From Campylobacteraceae bacterium (GTDB lineage Bacteria > Campylobacterota > Campylobacteria > Campylobacterales > Sulfurovaceae), in the NCBI GenBank assembly GCA_027024155.1, contig JALVTE010000109.1, positions 1-64,000 on the forward strand: a stretch of 64,000 bases of DNA, in the 5' to 3' direction. A model generated the notes under the pieces. It made no database searches. It saw nothing but the letters and a program-made list of their open reading frames with translations, and had not been told where the DNA came from. Positions 49,897 to 59,334 of the stretch are shown piece after piece. Both the position numbers and the translations under genes were made by a program. Each line of letters opens with the position of its first letter. Within the stretch, counting starts at the first letter, position 1.

Positions 49897-50821
49897 CTTT
49901 CGTAAGATTATCATACTCTCTATCCTTATTAAAATTCTTTTTAAAATACTCTTGCATATCACTAAATAGTGGTGCCTTAACCTCTACAAGTTTACCACTT
50001 ATAGGATGAATAAAATATAACAAATAAGCATGCAAAAACATTCTATGCTCAAGCTTATGATCATTTGCCCCATATAACCTATCACCAAGTATATACCTAT
50101 TTAGTGTAGTTAAATGTACTCTAATCTGATGAGTTCTACCACTAAATAGTTTAGCAACTATCAACTCACTATTATTTGAACTCTGCACAACTTTAGTAAA
50201 AGCTGTTTTAGCCTCTTTACCACCCTCTACTATTGCCATTTTTAACCTATTTTTAGGGTTTCTAGCAATAGGTTTATTAACTATTAAATTATCTTTTAAT
50301 GGATAGTTAATAACCGCTAGGTAGTACCGCCCCATACTTCTATCTTGCAACTGCTTACTTAAAGCTTCGTGTGCAAAATTGCTTTTAGCTATTAAAATTG
50401 CTCCGCTTGTATCTTTATCAAGCCTATGCACTATTCCATTACGCTCTTCGCCACTAATTGTAGAGAGCCTAATGTTTTGCTTTCTTAACCAATCCACAAG
50501 CGTTGGCTCTTTAACAGAGGGTGCAGGGTGCACAACCAAGCCAGATGGCTTATTGATAACTAAAATATCATCATCTTCATAAAGCCTCTCGATTTCAATA
50601 TCTATATCGCTATAATCTTGAACTTTGGCTTCTATAAATTTATACTCTATCTCATCTTCGCTTGAGACTTTAAAAGATCTCTTTAAAACTATTTTACCAT
50701 TAACCTTAACTAATCCATCTTTTATTAACTTCTCAATTTGGTTTCGACTCTTTTGTAATTTAAAAGAGAGCACCTTATCCAATCTACCAGCATTGCTAGC
50801 TAAAAACTTACCACTCTCCAC
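49859..50821 (-). CDS. rluD: RluD-family 23S rRNA pseudouridine synthase
   Basis: S4 domain, GIVHRLDKDTSGAILIAKS, SGRTHQIRVHL. Confidence 0.93.
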   Translation of the reverse strand: MESGKFLASNAGRLDKVLSFKLQKSRNQIEKLIKDGLVKVNGKIVLKRSFKVSSEDEIEYKFIEAKVQDYSDIDIEIERLYEDDDILVINKPSGLVVHPAPSVKEPTLVDWLRKQNIRLSTISGEERNGIVHRLDKDTSGAILIAKSNFAHEALSKQLQDRSMGRYYLAVINYPLKDNLIVNKPIARNPKNRLKMAIVEGGKEAKTAFTKVVQSSNNSELIVAKLFSGRTHQIRVHLTTLNRYILGDRLYGANDHKLEHRMFLHAYLLYFIHPISGKLVEVKAPLFSDMQEYFKKNFNKDREYDNLTKDEVKNSFKNFTT

Positions 50822-51053
50822 AAAAAAACTCCACCAATTTAATAACAGACTTACAAAAAGAAGTCTAATAAGAGAATAACATAAATTTAATTAAGTGTAT
50901 ATTAAAAAATATAATTATAGTATAAATATTGTTTTGAGAAATTTTGAAGATATAGCAATTATTACTCTACAGATAACACAAAAAAGCAATTTATTAGAAT
51001 AAAAACAGTATATTGAAGGTATAAAATCTAATTAAAAGGATCTATTATATCTA

Positions 51054-51395
51054 TTGTATATATCTATTGTAGTTGTAGTTAAAAAAGGAAACAAAATAGC
51101 AATCGCTTCAGATACACTAACTAGCAAAGGTCAAACAGATTTTTCGCATAAATATAAAATAAATAGTAAAAAATTTTTAGAATACGATGGTAGCTACATC
51201 GGCTCAGTAGGTAGAGCAATGTCTAAAATAATGATAAAACATGCTTTAGAAAATCAAGAACATACAATTAATTTTAACGGCTTTGATAATGTATACAGCT
51301 CTATGTAAAGGATAATAACAAAACATTTTTATCCAGTTAATACCCCTAAGCAACACTCTACTGAAGTAATAGAGTGGATTAAAGAGAATATATAG
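51054..51395 (+). pseudogene. Decayed N-terminal remnant of a proteasome-like (Ntn-hydrolase) protein
   Basis: SIVVVVKKGNKIAIASDTLTSKGQTDFSHKYKINSKKFLEYDGSYIGSVG matches the start of proteasome-like Ntn hydrolases; no ATG start, in-frame TAA at 51306, then 28 further codons to TAG at 51393-51395; no C-terminal half. Confidence 0.65.
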
Positions 51396-51431
51396 TAGAA
51401 TTCCATAAAAAGAGTAAAAGGTAAATAACAT

Positions 51432-51962
51432 ATGTTTAAAAGCAAAGATTTTAATATTTTATTAGGTATTAGTATAGCAATATTAGCTATTTTAGCATTA
51501 GGTATATACACAAGTCCTACATATACACAAAAACAGGCTATTTTTAACTCAACCATATTTTTTATATCTGTTGTATTTATATCATCTATCACATTAATAG
51601 TTTTATGGCACGGTTTTAAAGAGTTTAGTGTAATGCTAGCTATTATTTTAGCTATGATAATTTCTCTACTTGGTATCAAAGCTGGGCTAATTGCTGTACT
51701 TATGACTTATTTAGTTTGGGGTTTTGCATTTTCTATTGAACTACTGCTAGCACATAATGGAGTAGAGAGTGCAATAACTTGGTTTAAAAAACACTACAAT
51801 GTAAAAAGTTTTAAAGTAGAATTTAAAATATTCTACCCTATGATTTTATTAATGCATCTATTTTTAGAGATAATCCCTGGAATCATATATCAAGAAGCTA
51901 TACTAGATTTTAAACCAAAAGAGTTATATCAAGCAATGCTTGGTGAATTGGGAAAGAAATAA
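51432..51962 (+). CDS. Hypothetical multi-pass membrane protein
   Basis: Several hydrophobic segments. Confidence 0.65.
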   Translation: MFKSKDFNILLGISIAILAILALGIYTSPTYTQKQAIFNSTIFFISVVFISSITLIVLWHGFKEFSVMLAIILAMIISLLGIKAGLIAVLMTYLVWGFAFSIELLLAHNGVESAITWFKKHYNVKSFKVEFKIFYPMILLMHLFLEIIPGIIYQEAILDFKPKELYQAMLGELGKK

Positions 51963-51999
51963 GCACCTCACTCTTCGAGGATTTAGAACAAAAATTACA

Positions 52000-52680
52000 C
52001 TACAACGCAAATTTTACAAACTCTACACTCTCTCCGTTAAAAACTCCAACTTTTCCACTGCAAGCTAAAGATGGTAGAGAGACATAGTTATCGATAATAA
52101 CACCTTGGTGGTAGTGCCCCTCTATTACAATATCAGCTTTGTAATTTTTAGCTATACTTTTAGCTAAATTGTTAAAGTTTTTAATTTTTTTACATATCTT
52201 TTTATTACTCATATTAGCTAGTTTATTTTTAGCTATAAACTCTGGCAAGAGTTTTAAAATTATTGGGTTTCTTATTAGTTTTGTATAGATTTTGTAGCTA
52301 AGCTTCATCTCGTATCTATCGCCATGAGAGAGTGCTACTCTTTTATTATCATATTTAAAAACTGCAGGTTGTTGCTCTATTGTAAATATTTTAACATTTT
52401 TAAATAGTGGTTTTAAGTTGAAATCGTGGTTGCCCTCTATGTAGATAACTTCTATATTTTTTGCAAGCTTATCTATTAGCTCTATTTCTGTTTTGAATAG
52501 TTTTTTTAAGTAACTAGAGCCACCAACTAAAAGGTCGAATATATCGCCCATTAGTATTAATTGAGGGCAATGCACATTGCCACTATCCAATGCTTTTAGA
52601 ATATCTATTAAGCTCTTATTGTGGTTTGGATAGTGGGCATCGGCTATAAGTATTGCACCCTTTTTAAGGAACATAGGCAA
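52000..52680 (-). CDS. Metallophosphoesterase, UDP-2,3-diacylglucosamine hydrolase-like
   Basis: LIADAHYP, LMGDIFDLLVGG, IEGNHDFNL, SHGDRY, EGHYHQG. Confidence 0.88.
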   Translation of the reverse strand: MPMFLKKGAILIADAHYPNHNKSLIDILKALDSGNVHCPQLILMGDIFDLLVGGSSYLKKLFKTEIELIDKLAKNIEVIYIEGNHDFNLKPLFKNVKIFTIEQQPAVFKYDNKRVALSHGDRYEMKLSYKIYTKLIRNPIILKLLPEFIAKNKLANMSNKKICKKIKNFNNLAKSIAKNYKADIVIEGHYHQGVIIDNYVSLPSLACSGKVGVFNGESVEFVKFAL

Positions 52681-53677
52681 TTTGTGGTGCTCCTAAGCCC
52701 TCTTCTAAGCCCATTGCAATATTTGCAGCAACTAATGCTTGTGAACTAGCTCCTCTTAGCAAATTGTCTATTGCCGAGCTTATAAATAGTGCGTTTCCAT
52801 TTTTTGCTGCGAAAACATCACAAAAGTGTGTGCCTGCTGTGCTTTTTATATCTACTGGTTTCTCTCTAACTCTTATAAAAGGCTCATTTTCGTAAGCTTT
52901 TTTAAGTACATCTAATGGCTCTATATCATCTTTTAATACTGCATATACACTTACTAATTCACCTCTAGTTGCTGGTATTAAGTGTGGTACAAAGTTTACT
53001 TCGAAATCTCTGCCATGTACCTTTTTTATCTTCTCTTTTATCTCTGGTGCGTGGCGGTGTTTTAGTGGATTATATGCAAAGATATTTTCATTAATTGTTA
53101 CAAATGCGTTATTCTCTGTTAGTTTTTTGCCAGCCCCACTAACACCACTTTTTGCATCTACAAATATTGGTGTACCCTCTTGCAAGTATGGAATAAATGG
53201 TAAAAGCCCAAGCAGAGTTGCAGTTGGGTAGCACCCCGGCCCTGCTACTACTTTTGCATTTTTAATATCTTCTCTAAAGTACTCTATAAGCCCATATGCT
53301 GAGTTTTCTAAATTCTCTTTGTCAGTATGTTTACAGTACGCCTCTTCATAAGTTGCTAACTCTAAACGATAATCTGCAGAAAGGTCTATTACTTTAACAC
53401 CTTTAGCTATTAACTCTTTTGCAACTTCCATAGAGTGCTTGTGTGGCAGGGCTAAAAATGCCAACTTACAACTGCTAGCAATTTTATCTATATCTACAAT
53501 CTCTACATCTAACTCTAACACACCTTTTAGTGCGGGGTGCAAGGCATTTAGTGTTGTATCGCCTTTGCTAGTTGCAAGGTAGTTAACTTCAAAAACTGGA
53601 TGATTAATTATTAGTTTTACAAGCTCTAAACCTGTATATCCGCTTGCTCCAATTATTGCTACATTAATTTTGTTCAT
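52664..53677 (-). CDS. argC: N-acetyl-gamma-glutamyl-phosphate reductase
   Basis: AIIGASGYTGLELVKL, GPGCYPTATLLGLLP, HRHAPEI. Confidence 0.96.
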   Translation of the reverse strand: MNKINVAIIGASGYTGLELVKLIINHPVFEVNYLATSKGDTTLNALHPALKGVLELDVEIVDIDKIASSCKLAFLALPHKHSMEVAKELIAKGVKVIDLSADYRLELATYEEAYCKHTDKENLENSAYGLIEYFREDIKNAKVVAGPGCYPTATLLGLLPFIPYLQEGTPIFVDAKSGVSGAGKKLTENNAFVTINENIFAYNPLKHRHAPEIKEKIKKVHGRDFEVNFVPHLIPATRGELVSVYAVLKDDIEPLDVLKKAYENEPFIRVREKPVDIKSTAGTHFCDVFAAKNGNALFISSAIDNLLRGASSQALVAANIAMGLEEGLGAPQIAYVP

Positions 53678-54165
53678 CAGTCACACTCGATTGGCTCGTA
53701 CTTAACCTCTTCGATGTCGAAGCTCTTTTTCCCACTTGGTAGAGTAATCTCTACTTCATCGCCCTCTTCTTTGCCTAGTAGAACTCTAGCCATTGGTGAT
53801 TGTATAGATATAAGCCCTTTTGCCGGGTTAGACTCTTGCACACCGACAATAGTATATTTTACCTCTTCGTCGCTATCTTGGTCGATTAAAACAACTGTAG
53901 AGCCAAAGCTAACTCGCTCATGTGCCAAAGTAGATGGGTCAATTACCTGTGCACGACCTACAATATCTGTAAGCTCAGTAATTCTAGCCTCCATAAGCCC
54001 CTGACGCTCTTTTGCTGCATGGTACTCGGCATTCTCTTTTAAATCGCCTAACTCTCTTGCTTCATCAATAATTTTTGCAATTTTAGCACGCTCTTCGCTT
54101 CTTAACTGCTCTAACTCAATAGATAACTTTCTAAAACTACTCTCTAACATAGGAACTTTCTGCAC
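53677..54165 (-). CDS. greA: Transcription elongation factor GreA
   Basis: DLKENAEYHAAKERQGLMEARI, SPMARVLLGKEEGDEVEI. Confidence 0.95.
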   Translation of the reverse strand: MQKVPMLESSFRKLSIELEQLRSEERAKIAKIIDEARELGDLKENAEYHAAKERQGLMEARITELTDIVGRAQVIDPSTLAHERVSFGSTVVLIDQDSDEEVKYTIVGVQESNPAKGLISIQSPMARVLLGKEEGDEVEITLPSGKKSFDIEEVKYEPIECD

Positions 54166-54225
54166 AAGCTATCCTTTTTAATTTTTGTAGTATTATATCA
54201 AAAAAAATTGAGGTTATATGAAGAA

Positions 54226-55005
54226 ATGGAAAAAACAGTACTTATAACTAACGATGATGGCTTCGACTCACCAGGTTTACTAGCACTAAAAGAGGCAATA
54301 GAGCCACTGGCAAATCTTATTGTAGTTGCCCCAACTCTGCAAAAGTCGGCTTGTGGACACTCGCTAACACTTACCAGACCTTTACATTTTATAGAAATTG
54401 ATAAAAACTTTTATAAGCTAGATGACGGTACACCAAGCGATTGTGTATTTCTTTCTTTAACCAAACTATTTAAAGATAAAAAGCCAGATTTGGTAGTAAG
54501 TGGCATAAACATAGGTCCAAACTTAGGCGAAGATATAACTTACTCTGGCACAGCAGCGGCGGCTATGGAAGCAGTACTTCAAGGCATACCAGCTATTGCA
54601 TTTTCACAAGTTTGTAAAGGCGATTGTGGCAAACTGAATTTTGAGTTAGCAAAAGAGATAGCCACCAAACTGGTAAAAAAAACACTGCAAGAGGGCTCAG
54701 CAGTTGACGATAGAAAATTTTTAAATGTAAATATTCCACCACTTGCCCCAAGAGATTACAAAGGTAGCAAAGTAACACACGCCGGACGCAGAGCTTACGG
54801 TTTTGATGCTCAAGTACATCATAATCCAAGAGGGTTGGAGTACTACTGGATAGGCTTACCAAAAATCGACTGGACACCAACCATAAACCCAAAACACGAC
54901 TACAGCGATATAGAGGCGATAGAAGATGATTTTGTATCCATAACACCAATACATTTAGATATGACACACTACGAAAGTATTAAAAAAGTAGAAGAGTGGC
55001 TATGA
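54226..55005 (+). CDS. surE: 5'/3'-nucleotidase SurE (start at MEKTVLITNDDG rather than ORF-track 54208)
   Basis: ITNDDGFDSPG, SGINIGPNLGEDITYSGTAAAAMEA. Confidence 0.93.
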   Translation: MEKTVLITNDDGFDSPGLLALKEAIEPLANLIVVAPTLQKSACGHSLTLTRPLHFIEIDKNFYKLDDGTPSDCVFLSLTKLFKDKKPDLVVSGINIGPNLGEDITYSGTAAAAMEAVLQGIPAIAFSQVCKGDCGKLNFELAKEIATKLVKKTLQEGSAVDDRKFLNVNIPPLAPRDYKGSKVTHAGRRAYGFDAQVHHNPRGLEYYWIGLPKIDWTPTINPKHDYSDIEAIEDDFVSITPIHLDMTHYESIKKVEEWL

Positions 55006-55640
55006 GATACAGTAGATGCCGCACCCTCTTTGGAGATGAAGATTTCGCAAAACTACAAAAAGCAAAAGTGCTAATTTTAGGCGTTGGTGGTGTAGGAAGC
55101 TACGCACTAGATTGCCTATATAAAAGCGGAGTAACAAATATAACCATACTAGACTACGACACTTATGACGAAAGCAACCTAAACCGACAAATAGGAGCCG
55201 AGGGAAACATTGGCAAAAGCAAAGTAGCCACCCTTGCCAAACTATACCCAAAAATAACCCCAATAGAGCAAAAGATGGATTTAGCATGGCTAGAGAGCTT
55301 TGACTTTGAGCCATACGACATAATAATAGACGCCGCCGATACAACAAAAGTAAAAGTAGAGTTAGCTAAAAAACAGTACAAAAAACTGATAATGTCGCTA
55401 GGTAGTGCCAAACGAGCCGACTTTAGCAAAATAGAGATAAGCACAATATTCAAAACCCACGGTGACGCACTAGCTAGAAAAATCCGAAATGAGTTAAAAA
55501 AAGCCAAATTTAACAAAAACTTTACAGTAGTATTCAGCCCCGAAGAGGCAAAATGCAAAGAGAAAGGCTCTTTTGTTGCAATAACAGGAGCCTTTGGTTT
55601 GGCTATTTGCTCTGAGGTGGTCAAGAAGATACTGAAATAG
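55002..55640 (+). CDS. tcdA: ThiF/TcdA-family tRNA threonylcarbamoyladenosine dehydratase
   Basis: ILGVGGVGSYALDCLYKSGVTNITILDYDTYDESNLNRQ; ATGA overlap with surE. Confidence 0.88.
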   Translation: MRYSRCRTLFGDEDFAKLQKAKVLILGVGGVGSYALDCLYKSGVTNITILDYDTYDESNLNRQIGAEGNIGKSKVATLAKLYPKITPIEQKMDLAWLESFDFEPYDIIIDAADTTKVKVELAKKQYKKLIMSLGSAKRADFSKIEISTIFKTHGDALARKIRNELKKAKFNKNFTVVFSPEEAKCKEKGSFVAITGAFGLAICSEVVKKILK

Positions 55641-55645
55641 CAAAA

Positions 55646-55909
55646 TCAATAGTGATAGCGACAAGATATAATAACTATACTCTTATCTTCAACTGCATAA
55701 ACTAACCTATGCTCTGCATCTATACGCCTAGAGTAAAATCCTGAGAGATTCTCTTTTAAAGCCTCTGGCTTACCTATACCCTCAAAAGGCTCTCTTAGTG
55801 TTGCTTCTATTAATCTGTTTATACGCTTTAGAGTTTTTTTATCCTGACCTTGCCAATAGAGATAACTCTTCCAAGCTTCTGGTGTCCAAGATAGAATTCG
55901 TTTACTCAT
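55646..55909 (-). CDS. yoeB: YoeB/Txe family mRNA interferase toxin
   Basis: WTPEAWKSYLYWQGQDKKTLKRINRLIEATLREPFEGIGKPEALK...YSRRIDAEHRLVYAV...CRYHY. Confidence 0.95.
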   Translation of the reverse strand: MSKRILSWTPEAWKSYLYWQGQDKKTLKRINRLIEATLREPFEGIGKPEALKENLSGFYSRRIDAEHRLVYAVEDKSIVIISCRYHY

Positions 55910-56156
55910 CTATTAACTCGTGTTGCTCTATTTTAGAGGCATTATACTCAGCAATAGATTTTTCCAAATGTCTAACATTTTTAGGAGACTTTAAAAGATG
56001 TAAGGTCTCTTGCATAGCATTAAAATACTCTAACGACATCACTACAGCATCTTCAGCATCACGCCTGCTTATAATAGTATAATCAGCATCCTCTACAACA
56101 CTATCTATCACAGATTTAAAGTTATTTCTAGCTTCCGAAAAATTTACTACTCTCAT
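55902..56156 (-). CDS. yefM: YefM/Phd family antitoxin
   Basis: NFSEARNNFKSVIDSV..DYTIISRRDAEDAVVMSLEYFNAMQETLHLL; overlaps yoeB by 8 nt. Confidence 0.95.
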   Translation of the reverse strand: MRVVNFSEARNNFKSVIDSVVEDADYTIISRRDAEDAVVMSLEYFNAMQETLHLLKSPKNVRHLEKSIAEYNASKIEQHELIDE

Positions 56157-56170
56157 GCTATGCTCCTTAT

Positions 56171-56198
56171 TTGTACAATAAATTGTACAATTATAGCA
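56171..56198 (-). promoter_or_regulatory. yefM promoter/operator: extended -10 TGCTATAAT next to paired TTGTACAA palindromes
   Basis: TTGTACAA-TAAA-TTGTACAA (56171-56190); minus-strand TATAAT at 56190-56195; AAGGAG at 56163-56168. Confidence 0.75.
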
Positions 56199-56227
56199 TA
56201 ATTTTAGTAGAGTTTAATTGAAATTAC

Positions 56228-56563
56228 TTATTTTATTATCTTCTTATAGAGATATATAAAAAATGGTTCAGGTTGTGCAAAACATATTCCAGTATATTTA
56301 TATTTTTTATCAAAATTTACGATAAGATATTTATGTTTATCTACATTAAATATATTCATCTCCCCATTTTTATCTATGCTGTATTCTACTTTTGTTTCTT
56401 TTAATACTTTTTCCACTTTATCTCTATCCATGCCACTGTGTAATTTTTTTTCTAATTTTACCTGTAGTTGATTTTTTTCTTTAGTGCAATTAATTACCTC
56501 TATTAGTGATATATATGCAATTACTAAAAACAAAAGAGCTGAAAAAAGTATTTTTGTTATCAT
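56228..56563 (-). CDS. Hypothetical small protein with N-terminal TM/signal segment
   Basis: ORF overlapping the upstream CDS stop, hydrophobic N-terminus. Confidence 0.55.
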   Translation of the reverse strand: MITKILFSALLFLVIAYISLIEVINCTKEKNQLQVKLEKKLHSGMDRDKVEKVLKETKVEYSIDKNGEMNIFNVDKHKYLIVNFDKKYKYTGICFAQPEPFFIYLYKKIIK

Positions 56564-56991
56564 AACAGATACTCTTCAGCATCAATAGCTTTTATACCCC
56601 TATCTATAGCCTCTTTTGCCATAATGCCAGTAGCTTCTGTAGATATTAGCTCTTTATCTTTGTTGTATAGTTTAGCACTCTTTACACCACAGCTTGGACT
56701 TCTGTCTTTGCCTATGAAGAGGTCTATATCTTTGTTATTCTCAAAAAATGCTTTTGCGTACTCTTTTATTGGTGGGGTTAAGTCGGCACCTGTTAAGTTT
56801 GATATTGCTTTTATCTCTGTAGAGTCTATTAAATCCATAGTTGGACGGGGTGTGCCGTAGCAAAAATCCTCAGGGCAGAAAGCTATTAGCTCGTATCCTT
56901 CTAATTTACCTAAAAGTTTTGGGTCGTGGTTTTCGCATCCATCATATCGGCATTTATTACCTAGCAGGCAGGCTGAGATTGCTACTTTCAT
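56560..56991 (-). CDS. DUF523 domain protein
   Basis: ISACLLGNKCRYDG, FCPE, RSPSCGV. Confidence 0.9.
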   Translation of the reverse strand: MKVAISACLLGNKCRYDGCENHDPKLLGKLEGYELIAFCPEDFCYGTPRPTMDLIDSTEIKAISNLTGADLTPPIKEYAKAFFENNKDIDLFIGKDRSPSCGVKSAKLYNKDKELISTEATGIMAKEAIDRGIKAIDAEEYLL

Positions 56992-57069
56992 TAGCGTTCC
57001 TTTTTATATATTTATATACGCGTAGGGTCAATTTATCGACCATAAAATAGGGATTTAATCTGAATTATT

Positions 57070-57219
57070 GGTCGGTAAACCGACCCTACACTTTTACAAT
57101 AAGATGTAGGTGCGACCGTGTCGCACATTAAAACATAAGGATGTCAGTAATTTTTTCATGTGTGCCATGGTCATACCTACAATATATAAGGCTTTAAAGG
57201 TGCAGTGAGGGCACTGCAC
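57070..57219. repeat. Cluster of short palindromic modules
   Basis: GGTCGGTAAACCGACC (57070-57085), GTGCGACCGTGTCGCAC (57110-57126), GTGCAGTGAGGGCACTGCAC (57200-57219, identical to 11305-11324). Confidence 0.8.
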
Positions 57220-57279
57220 ACTACGGAATTTGGGTTAAAGTATTTTATAACAATTTAAATATCGGATCAACAAATACAA

Positions 57280-57314
57280 AGCTCTAGGCTCTGTTCACTA
57301 AGCTCTAAGCTCTT
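57280..57314. repeat. Heptamer array (AGCTCTA)n
   Basis: AGCTCTA GGCTCTG TTCACTA AGCTCTA AGCTCTT. Confidence 0.7.
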
Positions 57315-57326
57315 TTAATCAAAAGC

Positions 57327-58778
57327 TTAAAAGATAACCACCGACTTTATCTCGGTAAACTCTTCTAGTGCAAATTTTGGACCCTCTTTGCCTATGCCTG
57401 ACTGTTTTGAGCCTCCGTATGGTTGTATATCGAAGCGAACTGTTGGTATATCGTTTACTACTACTCCACCAGCTTGAGCATCATCTATAAAGGCTTTTGT
57501 TAGTTTTAGTGAGTTAGTGAATATACTGTATTGTAAGCCGTATGGAGAGTTGTTTATCTTCTCTATTGCTTCATCATATCCGCTAACTTTGACAAGGCTT
57601 ACTATTGGAGCAAATACCTCTTGGCATACTATTTTCATATCGTCTGTTACTTCTGTCATAATTGTTGGTGGGAATATACCATCTATCTCTTTACCACCTG
57701 CTAGGGCTACTGCACCCTCATCTATTGCACTAGCTACCCAACTTTTAGCTCTTAACACGGCATCATCGTTTATTAGTGGTCCCATGAAGGTATCTTCTTC
57801 GTATGGTGAGCCAACTTTAAACTGCTTTGTCTCCTCTGCCATAAGTTCTGCAAATTTGTCGTAAATATCTTCGTGTACATAGATTCTCTGTAGTGAAATA
57901 CAGACTTGTCCGCTATTGTAGAATGAGCCAAATGCACATTTTTTGGCTGCATCTTCTAAGTTGGCATCTTTATCTATATATGTTGCAGCGTTGCCACCTA
58001 GTTCTAGGGCTACTTTTTTAATGCCTGCATTTTGCATGATAATTCTACCAACTTGTGCAGAGCCTGTAAAGCTAATAACTCTAGGTATTGGGTTGCTAAC
58101 TAGTTCGCCACCAACTTCGGCATCGCCATACACTAAGCTTAGGGCATCTTTTATTGCATATTCGCTTTCGATAAACAGTTTTGCTAATGCGTAAGAGCAA
58201 GCTGGAGCTTCTGGTGTTGGTTTTAGTACCACTGCATTTCCAGCCCCAAGTGCTGGTGCAATTTTGTGTGCTACTAAATTTAGTGGAAAGTTAAATGGTG
58301 TAATACAGCTAGCAACTCCTATAGGTACACGCTTATAGTAAGCTAAAGCTTCTCTGCCACTTGGTGTAGCATCTGTCGCTATTGTTTCACCATGTAAGTT
58401 TATGAGCTCCTTTGCTGTTATCTCTATTGTTTCGGCACATCTAATAGCTTCTACCTTTGCAAAAGCGTATGGTTTTGCTACCTCATCTACAATTAGTTTT
58501 GCAAAATCATCTACACGCTCTCTTAACTTTTTAGCTACATCTTCTAGCCAAGCAATTCGCTGACTAAGTGGAGCTTTTGCAGTAATTTTAGAAGCTTTAT
58601 TTGCAATCTCTAATGCTCTCTTCGCATCTTCTACACTGCATAATGGATAAGTACTAACAACTTCTTTACTGTAGGGATTTTTAATCTCTACTATATTGTC
58701 ATTAGTCGCTTCTTCGCTTCCAAAAAATATTTTAGCTTCGTTTACTTTTACATCTTTACTATCGAAAATTCCAAACAT
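57327..58778 (-). CDS. Aldehyde dehydrogenase family protein
   Basis: TPFNFPLNLVAHKIAPALGAGNAVVLKP, ELGGNAATYID, FYNSGQVCISLQR. Confidence 0.92.
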   Translation of the reverse strand: MFGIFDSKDVKVNEAKIFFGSEEATNDNIVEIKNPYSKEVVSTYPLCSVEDAKRALEIANKASKITAKAPLSQRIAWLEDVAKKLRERVDDFAKLIVDEVAKPYAFAKVEAIRCAETIEITAKELINLHGETIATDATPSGREALAYYKRVPIGVASCITPFNFPLNLVAHKIAPALGAGNAVVLKPTPEAPACSYALAKLFIESEYAIKDALSLVYGDAEVGGELVSNPIPRVISFTGSAQVGRIIMQNAGIKKVALELGGNAATYIDKDANLEDAAKKCAFGSFYNSGQVCISLQRIYVHEDIYDKFAELMAEETKQFKVGSPYEEDTFMGPLINDDAVLRAKSWVASAIDEGAVALAGGKEIDGIFPPTIMTEVTDDMKIVCQEVFAPIVSLVKVSGYDEAIEKINNSPYGLQYSIFTNSLKLTKAFIDDAQAGGVVVNDIPTVRFDIQPYGGSKQSGIGKEGPKFALEEFTEIKSVVIF

Positions 58779-59023
58779 TATTTACCTTTACTAGAACAGC
58801 TACCGCTATCACAATGGCTTTTCTTGAGTATGAATTTGTATACAAAATCTTTTATAATTAGAATTATACACCAAATCCAAAGAATATCCATAATAATATT
58901 ATCTTTGTAATCTAAAACATAATAAAGAACTGGTACTCCCAATGCAATAATCCATTTAACATAGTAAAAAAATAGTATTCCTGCTCCATAAAGGTCTTTA
59001 AGAACAGTTAAAATTGCTTTCAT
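58778..59023 (-). CDS. Small membrane protein with Cys-containing tail (HCDSGSCSSKGK)
   Basis: Hydrophobic segments; translationally coupled to neighbours. Confidence 0.6.
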   Translation of the reverse strand: MKAILTVLKDLYGAGILFFYYVKWIIALGVPVLYYVLDYKDNIIMDILWIWCIILIIKDFVYKFILKKSHCDSGSCSSKGK

Positions 59024-59332
59024 TTACAGAGCACCAAGTGCCTGTTTTACATTATCTTCTGCCATCGAGATGTTCCACTCTGGGTCCCATACAACTTCTA
59101 CTTCTACATTGTTTACACCATCTATTCTTTTTGGTGCATCTTCTACCCACTGGGTAATCATTTGATGCAGAGGGCATGCTCTTGTAGATAGTGTCATTGT
59201 AATTTTTACATTACAATCGTCATCTATAGCTACATTATAAATTAACCCCATCTCTACTAAGTTAAAGCCAACTTCTGGGTCAATAATTGTTCTTAACTCA
59301 TCATATACTTGTTTTTCTGTTACATTACACAT
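59024..59332 (-). CDS. DUF59/MIP18-family metal-sulfur cluster assembly factor
   Basis: LRTIIDPEVGFNLVEMGLIYNVAIDD..VKITMTLSTRACPLHQMI. Confidence 0.9.
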   Translation of the reverse strand: MCNVTEKQVYDELRTIIDPEVGFNLVEMGLIYNVAIDDDCNVKITMTLSTRACPLHQMITQWVEDAPKRIDGVNNVEVEVVWDPEWNISMAEDNVKQALGAL

Positions 59333-59334
59333 TG

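Noticed and set aside
55163-55624. Minus-strand 153-aa ORF
   Set aside because: Antisense to tcdA.
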